Positions 22,724 through 28,369 of a DNA stretch of 37,404 nucleotides are shown here, piece by piece (position 1 is the first letter of the stretch; each line of letters begins with the position of its first letter). Where the stretch lies: IMG/VR virus record IMGVR_UViG_3300030103_003514, positions 1 to 37,404 of that record; one strand, written 5' to 3'. The notes under the pieces are model-generated. The model ran no database searches, was not told the DNA's origin, and was given only the letters and a program-made list of their open reading frames with translations. This stretch comes from a virus. Position numbers and translations under genes: made by a program.

Positions 22724-23748
22724 TAGAACTTCTCGTCGGGAAAATAGTAGTAAACAAGATCAGCCAGAGACTTAGGCACATCCTCTTTATAAAGGTGCTG
22801 TAGAAGTTTTGTGTCGAAGATATTATACACCTCATCCACACCATACCGCTTCAAAAACTTAAGGTCGAAGCCTGCATTCTGCAAGACCTTTCGGTTCTTC
22901 CTATTACGCATCACATCGCAAACAAACGTCATGAACTGGCCCTTAATCCTGTAGCTGAGTTTTGCATCCTTGTGATCAATAGGCAGGACCAGAGTCTTTC
23001 CAAGCTCCCCCGTATCGCGATCGACCAGAGTCATAGAAACGGTATGAATCGTATCTTGCAGGAAGTTAAGACCTGTGGTCTCAATGTCTACAGCGACATC
23101 CAAATCAGTATCGACAAAGCTCTGATCGAGATCCTCAGAAGTGGTGGCCAAAGTGTATGGAACGCGAGCCTCTGTGGCCTTCCCTAAAAGCTCATTATTT
23201 ACAGCATTCTCTAGGTCGGTTCTGAAGAGATATGCGTTCTTAGGTTCTGCTAGGACCTGAAAAGGGTGCATAATTGGCACTACCTTGAACTCCGTGTCTG
23301 CCTCCGTAACCATGGTATCACACTTGCCTCTAACTTTACTATCATCCTTAGCCTTCCCATACAGAACAGTGGTTGCAACCTTACCGCAAGCAAATACCAT
23401 CTTAGGTTTAAAGTGATCAATAGTGTCGTGCAAGTGAACCTTACAGGTCTTCTTGATACCAGTAGACAGGTTGTCTGAGGTAATGGTGGGGCACTTTACA
23501 GCAGTGGTAAATGCAAAGGAAAAATCGTGCTCAAGCCTCAGAAGCTCTCGCGTAATGATATCTTCTTCTTGAGGGCGGAACGCCTCATACTGACCCTCAA
23601 ATATCTTAGCTGAGTCCGAGATGAATAGAATATCTACAGGGGCATCTGCGTATTCGTAGTCTAAGATTGTGTGCCTGGGGATCTGCATGGTCAGTGCAGG
23701 GCATCCTTCACACTTAGGATTATCACCTTGAAAACTTAGCTGTGGCAT
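22723..23748 (-). CDS. Family 4-like uracil-DNA glycosylase module fused to 3'-5' exonuclease (first polymerase ORF)
   Basis: A 341-residue two-part protein. Residues 1-190 resemble family 4/5 uracil-DNA glycosylases: cysteines C13, C16, C86 and C102 follow the C-x2-C-xn-C-x15-C pattern that binds a 4Fe-4S cluster, and IMHPFQVL (160-167) matches the HPS-type DNA-reading motif. The GEAPG-type catalytic motif is poorly conserved (FISDSAKIFEG), so activity is doubtful. Residues 218-341 are a DnaQ-like exonuclease: Exo I DIETTGL (D221, E223) and Exo II NAGFDLKFL (D295). Exo III lies in the next ORF. An N-terminal UDG-like domain on a family A polymerase is also known from Bacillus phage SPO1, from memory. 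No Shine-Dalgarno; likely leaderless. Confidence 0.8.
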   Translation of the reverse strand: MPQLSFQGDNPKCEGCPALTMQIPRHTILDYEYADAPVDILFISDSAKIFEGQYEAFRPQEEDIITRELLRLEHDFSFAFTTAVKCPTITSDNLSTGIKKTCKVHLHDTIDHFKPKMVFACGKVATTVLYGKAKDDSKVRGKCDTMVTEADTEFKVVPIMHPFQVLAEPKNAYLFRTDLENAVNNELLGKATEARVPYTLATTSEDLDQSFVDTDLDVAVDIETTGLNFLQDTIHTVSMTLVDRDTGELGKTLVLPIDHKDAKLSYRIKGQFMTFVCDVMRNRKNRKVLQNAGFDLKFLKRYGVDEVYNIFDTKLLQHLYKEDVPKSLADLVYYYFPDEKF

Positions 23749-23764
23749 AAGACTATGATAGTAG
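23749..23764. promoter_or_regulatory. 16-base divergent promoter between polymerase and sigma genes
   Basis: The whole intergenic region is 16 bases. CTATGATAG at 23753-23761 reads CTATCATAG on the other strand. It starts 12 bases before the sigma ATG rightward and 13 bases before the polymerase-module ATG leftward. Both genes lack a Shine-Dalgarno. A -10 element here would start both RNAs at or next to the start codon, so one near-palindrome may drive two leaderless genes. Confidence 0.6.
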
Positions 23765-24130
23765 ATGGCGAATTACATTGACAACAAGAAATTTGAGGAG
23801 TTAATTCAACTTTTCAAGTCTGGTGACAAGACCAAGGAAGAGGAGTTGTTCGCCATGTTCGACCTCTTAATTGATCGTTTGATTTTATCCTTCAAGTTCA
23901 AGGTAGATCTTGAAGAATCTAAACAAGAGTGCTTCCTATTAATACTTAAAGTCCTTAAGAACTTTAATAGGGATTCTGGTCAAGCCTTCAATTACTTTAC
24001 AACTGTCATCTTGAATAATCTTCGACTTCTTTATTCTAAGAATAAAAGATATTCAGAGAAGTTGGAGGCTTACAAATGCCTTAAAGACGGGAACTATATT
24101 CCAAGTTCCGCGCCTACCGACCCGTTGTAA
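23765..24130 (+). CDS. Small sigma-like factor, T4 gp55-type
   Basis: A 121-residue protein resembling sigma-70 region 2. LIDRLILSFKFKVDLEESKQECFLLILKVLKNF (about residues 35-67) is a region 2.1/2.2-like core-binding helix pair, and AFNYFTTVILNNLRLLYSKNKRY (74-96) matches the region 2.3/2.4 -10 recognition helix, as in FNYFTTxxxN sigma motifs. No region 4 is present, as in T4 gp55 (about 185 residues), which recognises only a -10 TATAAATA element. It should direct RNA polymerase to the phage late or promoter set seen in this window. The last 37 bases overlap the convergent gene at 24094. Leaderless-type start. Confidence 0.72.
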   Translation: MANYIDNKKFEELIQLFKSGDKTKEEELFAMFDLLIDRLILSFKFKVDLEESKQECFLLILKVLKNFNRDSGQAFNYFTTVILNNLRLLYSKNKRYSEKLEAYKCLKDGNYIPSSAPTDPL

Positions 24131-24465
24131 GTTACAACGCGAGGGAATGACTTGTGAATTACCACAAGCATTGGGAGTTGGTCATACCTTGAGAGGCATG
24201 ATGTCGAGATAGTCTCTTTATGATGCTTGATGCAGGACTTAATCAAGTCTAGACAATTGGGCACTTTAAATATATCTATCACGTTCAAATCCGTAGTACC
24301 ACCAGTGGGTAACCGATCATTAAAAAAGTTACACGGTTTATCCCACTGATTAGTAATCAGATAATATGATGTCTTTTTAGATTGAATGCTGGAGGACACC
24401 ACTGACTCTAGGTGCTTAGTGTTCTTTATATGAACACTAGTAAAATTATTCTTCTTCTTGCTCAT
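24094..24465 (-). CDS. Unknown small protein, possible thioredoxin-like fold without CxxC
   Basis: A 123-residue protein, started at the ATG at 24463-24465 (MSKKKNNFTSVHIKN), overlapping the upstream gene by 20 bases. The middle, VIDIFKVPNCLDLIKSCIKHH, followed by YDQLPMLVVIHKSFPRVVTYNGSVG, has the order strand, helix, then the PxLVV...YxG element of thioredoxin-like folds, and the proline could be the cis-proline. No CxxC is visible, so redox activity is not supported. A start 19 codons upstream would add a very basic stretch. Its 3' end overlaps the convergent sigma gene by 37 bases. Confidence 0.5.
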   Translation of the reverse strand: MSKKKNNFTSVHIKNTKHLESVVSSSIQSKKTSYYLITNQWDKPCNFFNDRLPTGGTTDLNVIDIFKVPNCLDLIKSCIKHHKETISTSCLSRYDQLPMLVVIHKSFPRVVTYNGSVGAELGI

Positions 24466-24739
24466 TTTTTTCCGACTCAGGGTTTTCTTGATTTTCCGCC
24501 TGCTGTTTCTTATGTTCTTCAATCATCTGCTGAATCTGCTCTGTCATTGCATTGCAGCCAGCAAAAAAGATTTGTTTATAGAACTCATCCTCAGGGAGTT
24601 GCTCTGGCTTAATTTTAGAGAAGTTCTTGAACCCCTCTGCTTCTTCTTTTGAAAACTTAATTTGAATCTTCATACGTCCTCTACTCCTTTCGGTTACTTT
24701 AATTTTAGCATCGTCTAGTGAAAATGATACTTTATCCAT
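24446..24739 (-). CDS. Unknown 97-residue protein with acidic tail
   Basis: A small protein started at the ATG at 24737-24739 (MDKVSFSLDDAKIKVTERSRG). It has an N-terminal beta-like stretch with RMKIQIKFSKEEAEGF, a helical middle (QLPEDEFYKQIFFAGCNAMTEQIQ), and a C-terminal tail of Glu, Gln, Asn and Lys (ENPESEKNEQEEE) likely disordered. An upstream extension of 49 residues would be hydrophobic phenylalanine-rich and overlaps the opposite-strand promoter and gene, so I reject it. CTATAATAG lies 13 bases before the ATG and there is no Shine-Dalgarno. I do not recognise a family. Confidence 0.55.
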   Translation of the reverse strand: MDKVSFSLDDAKIKVTERSRGRMKIQIKFSKEEAEGFKNFSKIKPEQLPEDEFYKQIFFAGCNAMTEQIQQMIEEHKKQQAENQENPESEKNEQEEE

Positions 24740-24752
24740 GAGTCTATTATAG
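24740..24752. promoter_or_regulatory. Divergent -10 element between 24739 and the nuclease gene
   Basis: CTATTATAG at 24744-24752 reads CTATAATAG leftward, starting 13 bases before the ATG at 24739 (exact TATAAT, leaderless). Rightward it sits 24 bases before the nuclease ATG, with AAAGGA in between, so that transcript would have a short leader beginning near the Shine-Dalgarno. Confidence 0.5.
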
Positions 24753-24767
24753 TCTAAAGGATTAGAT

Positions 24768-25289
24768 ATGAAAGACGATTTTGATGTGTCACCGTTGAAG
24801 AAGAAGAAAAAAGTAAACTCTAGAGCTAAGGGTAACAGGTTTGAGAACAAGGTTGCTAAAACTTTGAATGAAAGATTCAATACCAAAGAGTTTTGTAGAA
24901 CTCCTGGATCAGGTGCATTTGCTACAACTCATACATTACCTGAATACTTAAAAGTATATGGAGATTTAATTACTCCTCAAAAGTTTAAATACATCATTGA
25001 ATGCAAGAAAGGATATAATGAAGAACAAGTAAGTGATTTATTAAATCCTAAATCAACAATTTCAAAAATGATAGCTCAGGCTCATCGAGATTCTAAAAAA
25101 TCATCGAGAAAGTTTTTATTGATCATCGGTCAGAATCGAAAAGAACCCGTGGCTATAACTAACGAGTTGAATCTGCCAGTCAAAGGTCCAAGCTTCGTAG
25201 GATCATCTGGGGATGTACAAGTTGCAATGTTCAAGCTTGCAGATCTAATTAATATCGATGACAGCTACTTTTTCTTGAATGATGCCTAG
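24768..25289 (+). CDS. PD-(D/E)XK nuclease, Holliday-junction-resolvase-like
   Basis: A 173-residue endonuclease-fold protein. The catalytic pattern is visible: SRAKGNRFENKVA (E26 in the first helix), VYGDLI (D66) and YIIECKKG (E78 and K80, the (D/E)xK pair). RTPGSGAFATT between them matches the conserved RTxGSGA of archaeal-type Holliday junction resolvases and related phage resolvases. It should bind branched DNA, and in a phage would resolve recombination intermediates before packaging. MKDDFDVSPLKKKKK at the start is basic. SD AAAGGA lies seven bases before the ATG. It overlaps the convergent virion gene by 45 bases. Confidence 0.75.
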   Translation: MKDDFDVSPLKKKKKVNSRAKGNRFENKVAKTLNERFNTKEFCRTPGSGAFATTHTLPEYLKVYGDLITPQKFKYIIECKKGYNEEQVSDLLNPKSTISKMIAQAHRDSKKSSRKFLLIIGQNRKEPVAITNELNLPVKGPSFVGSSGDVQVAMFKLADLINIDDSYFFLNDA

Positions 25290-27710
25290 AGCTTCTCTTA
25301 GACCATCCAAAGCCTTAACTATCGTTGAAGAGTTTTCTTTACTCTTTCTCTTGTCGTATCTTTGATTGGTAGCTTTATTTACAGATAATGTTGTTTCATT
25401 ATTTACTATTGTTTTCTGACCTTTGGTCCTACTAGGCTTTGCGTTCGTGTTCAATGCAACGCTAGCATCACCAGAGGAATAAACTATTAAACCCTTTGAG
25501 AAATCAGACTTATTAGTATTGATATCCCAACCACCTTTACCCTTAACTATATCTCGAAGCACATCATTTCTTGAGAGTACTTGGCTTTCACCCGTGCTCC
25601 AACTAATTGCAGTCTCATTAAGCTTAGGATCGTCAGATCCACCAGCGTGATACATTTTTGATGCTAGCCATCTCTTTGCTGACTCACTTCTTTTAGGATC
25701 ACCAGAGTTTAAATCATTCTCAACCTTTTTGTAAGTAAGCATGGTAGCTACTTCTTTTTGAAGTCTTTCGTAGAGTGCCCCAGCAGTGTAAGAATTGCCA
25801 TACGTATTTTTCAAATATTCTAACTTTCTTTTGATTGTGGCTCGCTCGCCTTTAGTTAGCTGGTCATAAGTTGAGTTATCTGTGATTTGCTTATCCAGCA
25901 TATCAACAAAAGTTTTACCAGCATCTGCTTTGATCTTTTCCCCACCCCGAGTAGTAACTATCGCCTCATAAGGAACCTTAGATATGTCTCTTGAAATGCT
26001 ATCTATATCATCGTTATATTCTTGCATTTCGTTCCAAGCCTCTGATCTACCTCTCTTTGAAACTCCTAGGTCATCAAGCATTGTATTTATCAACCCTGCA
26101 TGAGGACCGCCGTCCAAAGGTTCCTGCATCATTTCTTTCTGAGAATTCTCACTGCCTTTACCCCAGGTTACATGCTTCAAAGATTTGTATGCTTTCATAC
26201 TTGTCTTGCATACAAAAATTTGATCATCACCACTAGAAGCTAGTCCAGATTCAATAGCGGCATTTTTCTCTCTTTCGGACATATGCCCCTTCTCAACCAT
26301 TTCATCCAGAGTGGTTACCTGATAGTTATTAGGATTGAGTCCAGACTTCTCCAAGGCTTTTTTAGCTTTTTCTTCTGTTGAGAAGTATTCTCTAATATCC
26401 TGCCTATTGCCAAACCTTGTCTCCTGCCCTGCTTCAGTGATAAACTCTGGGTTTCTATCTCTAACAATTGCTAAAGATAACTCCAACATCCTCTTGTAAG
26501 TAGAACCCTGCTTATCACTTGTAAATAGTTCTTTCAAATTGTTTACAATCTCTGAGTCCTCTGGAGATAAGCCAGCAGTTTTCTGAACTAAGAATGCCGT
26601 TCTAGCAGCGTCACTTAGCTTCTCCATCTTTTGTCTAAGCTGTCTAGAAGCTAATGCTATCTCTTGTGCCAACCCTTCGGGTATCTGTCCTTCAGATTGT
26701 TTTATTTGATTAGCTCTGAGCATCAAGATCGCAACTTTTTGAAATAATTCAAATCCGGTTCCTAGAGTATTGTTATCAGACCCACCCCCTACATCATCAC
26801 TTAATATACTAATTTCAGGAATACCGTCTTCGTCACAAGCTTTAAACGCCTCTTCGATCGTATCTTTCAACAAACCTTTATCATCGGTAAATACGAGAGC
26901 CTCAGACAAATCAGCATCCGCATAAGGAGAGAATACCAGTTCACCCCTACCTGTTTTTCTAATGTTTTTTGTAAACGCTTGTTGACCTGTTGGACATTCT
27001 TCTGTGGCCAGAGATCTCATCATGTTTTCTAAGGTTTCCGAAATACCAACAATTGAAGAGTCGGGTAATACGCCTTCTTCAAATGTAAACCCATCGAACT
27101 CTCTATTGTAAACAAGATATTTATTACTTTCAGAAAGTCTTCGCTCAAGGGATTCAGCACGACGCCCAAAGAAAGCTGATTTATACTTGGTGGCACTCTT
27201 ACCAATGCGATCAAATGCACCTTGAATAAAAGCAGACATCCTGAAGAAAGCATTGCTAGCCGCTTCTCTAGCTTCTTCAGTATCAAATTGACCCTGACCT
27301 ATACTTTCTCCTGCTACTGCTCCTTCTCCTGCAATTTTTCTTGCCTTCTCCTCTTCCGTTTCTTCTTTTTCAGGCTCGTCGCTTGGTCCTGCAAGCATGG
27401 TGAGTATAGCTGCGAAATCTTTTGGATTTTTACCTGAGGCTATGCTGTTTCCGTCCCAAGTTGCTAACCTTCCACCTACACGAATGCCTCCCTTGCTATA
27501 AGCTTCAACCTTAACCGTGGGCTTATCAGTATTTGGAGTTTTATTCTCAACTTCAAACTTCATAGTTTGTGCTGGTATGCCTTGCCCAACCTTACCAGCA
27601 ATCACCTGAGAAGCTTTTTCAATGCGAGGATCGGCCTCTTGCTCCAACAGTCGAAGCTTACGACCGTGAACTTTACTAAAACGCTCCAGAAGTTCTGTTA
27701 CAAAATCCAT
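25245..27710 (-). CDS. Large unknown protein, probably virion-associated
   Basis: An 821-residue protein directly after the tail tube gene. It begins MDFVTELLERFSKVHGRKLRL and contains a charged linker (KEETEEEKARKIAGEGAV) and long helical stretches with no membrane segment or signal peptide. I see no tape-measure-like hydrophobic repeats and no known catalytic motif. Its size and place near the tail genes suggest a head- or tail-associated structural protein, but a non-structural role is possible. It has its own terminator-proximal promoter: CTATTATAAGTT directly precedes the ATG and there is no Shine-Dalgarno. The end overlaps the convergent nuclease gene by 45 bases. Confidence 0.6.
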   Translation of the reverse strand: MDFVTELLERFSKVHGRKLRLLEQEADPRIEKASQVIAGKVGQGIPAQTMKFEVENKTPNTDKPTVKVEAYSKGGIRVGGRLATWDGNSIASGKNPKDFAAILTMLAGPSDEPEKEETEEEKARKIAGEGAVAGESIGQGQFDTEEAREAASNAFFRMSAFIQGAFDRIGKSATKYKSAFFGRRAESLERRLSESNKYLVYNREFDGFTFEEGVLPDSSIVGISETLENMMRSLATEECPTGQQAFTKNIRKTGRGELVFSPYADADLSEALVFTDDKGLLKDTIEEAFKACDEDGIPEISILSDDVGGGSDNNTLGTGFELFQKVAILMLRANQIKQSEGQIPEGLAQEIALASRQLRQKMEKLSDAARTAFLVQKTAGLSPEDSEIVNNLKELFTSDKQGSTYKRMLELSLAIVRDRNPEFITEAGQETRFGNRQDIREYFSTEEKAKKALEKSGLNPNNYQVTTLDEMVEKGHMSEREKNAAIESGLASSGDDQIFVCKTSMKAYKSLKHVTWGKGSENSQKEMMQEPLDGGPHAGLINTMLDDLGVSKRGRSEAWNEMQEYNDDIDSISRDISKVPYEAIVTTRGGEKIKADAGKTFVDMLDKQITDNSTYDQLTKGERATIKRKLEYLKNTYGNSYTAGALYERLQKEVATMLTYKKVENDLNSGDPKRSESAKRWLASKMYHAGGSDDPKLNETAISWSTGESQVLSRNDVLRDIVKGKGGWDINTNKSDFSKGLIVYSSGDASVALNTNAKPSRTKGQKTIVNNETTLSVNKATNQRYDKRKSKENSSTIVKALDGLREALGIIQEKVAVIDIN

Positions 27711-27722
27711 AACTTATAATAG
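27711..27722 (-). promoter_or_regulatory. Candidate leaderless promoter for the 821-residue protein
   Basis: CTATTATAAGTT on the minus strand directly precedes the ATG, with TATTAT at the -10 position. It begins five bases after the terminator stem at 27727. No Shine-Dalgarno is visible in the 70-base gap. Confidence 0.5.
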
Positions 27723-27726
27723 ACAA

Positions 27727-27759
27727 ATAGCCTTCTCTCTTATTTAGAGAGAAGGCTAT
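27727..27759 (-). terminator. Strong hairpin after the tail tube gene
   Basis: A perfect 14-bp stem, ATAGCCTTCTCTCT with AGAGAGAAGGCTAT (27727-27740 and 27746-27759), five-base loop. On the minus strand it is followed by TTGTCTATT, a weak U-tract, and it lies 24 bases after the tail tube stop. It probably ends the sheath-tube transcript, perhaps incompletely. Confidence 0.65.
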
Positions 27760-27782
27760 CTCAACTTGCAATAGAGGGTTTA

Positions 27783-28364
27783 CTAGTCTCCCGTCTTAGT
27801 GTAATCAACGAAGTCGTAGCGGAATGTGCATTCGATCGTTGAGAACTCGTTTGTCGAGTAATTCTTTTCAGAGAATCGGACACCTGTGGGGTAGACTCCG
27901 TAGACCTCAATTTCAGCGTGAGGTTCCATGGTGTTATCAAGCTCCACAATCGTCATCTTGTTAGCCTTAAAGCCACCCGGTCTAGTGCCACCAGGAGCAG
28001 CAAACTGAGTCATATCACCTGTGATCGGGTCATAGATACTCTTGAACCAGTTCCACAGAGCAGGGGACGAGTCTGCGACATACAGGTTGTCGAAAGTAAC
28101 TGTGATGTTTTCAGGAGTAAACTTACCAGGGTAGTACAGCCTGTCATTCACACGATCAACCACGATGTCTTCAACCGAAACGGCAACAGGAGAAACTTGC
28201 TTCGCAGCTAAGGTTAAGCTATCACCAGAGTTTGAGAAGCCTGGAGGAAGTCCTGCAAAGCGAACCTCAAACTGGTATGCCCTTACTGAATCGATATCTT
28301 GAGAGATTCTAGGCAGCGCATTACCTGCATCAAAGCCTCTGTTTTCTTTGTAAAAATTTGCCAT
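27783..28364 (-). CDS. Tail tube protein, T4 gp19-like
   Basis: A 193-residue protein of the T4 gp19/Hcp-like tube family, which stacks in hexameric rings inside the sheath. It begins MANFYKENRGFDAGNALPR, has YQFEVRFAGLPPGF (first strands of the tube fold), ITVTFDNLYVADSSPALWNWFKSIYD and a C-terminal MTIVELDNTMEPHAEIEVYGVYPTGV followed by EFSTIECTFRYDFVDY, which match conserved gp19 blocks. It follows the sheath gene with five bases between, in the same order as T4 18-19, and ends before a hairpin terminator. Confidence 0.88.
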   Translation of the reverse strand: MANFYKENRGFDAGNALPRISQDIDSVRAYQFEVRFAGLPPGFSNSGDSLTLAAKQVSPVAVSVEDIVVDRVNDRLYYPGKFTPENITVTFDNLYVADSSPALWNWFKSIYDPITGDMTQFAAPGGTRPGGFKANKMTIVELDNTMEPHAEIEVYGVYPTGVRFSEKNYSTNEFSTIECTFRYDFVDYTKTGD

Positions 28365-28369
28365 AATTA

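Noticed and set aside
22640-22735. Programmed -1 frameshift at the first polymerase junction
   Set aside because: TTTTCCC upstream of the stop does not fit the X XXY YYZ slippery pattern; TAATG reinitiation is simpler.
15576-23748. Calling the divided SbcC and polymerase genes pseudogenes
   Set aside because: All catalytic motifs of both ATPase halves and of the palm are intact and the downstream pieces have usable starts, so selection seems to act on them. Sequencing error remains possible.
24740-24886. N-terminal extension of the 97-residue protein gene
   Set aside because: The added residues are Phe/Leu-rich, run through the divergent promoter and into the opposite-strand nuclease gene. 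The ATG at 24739 is better placed.
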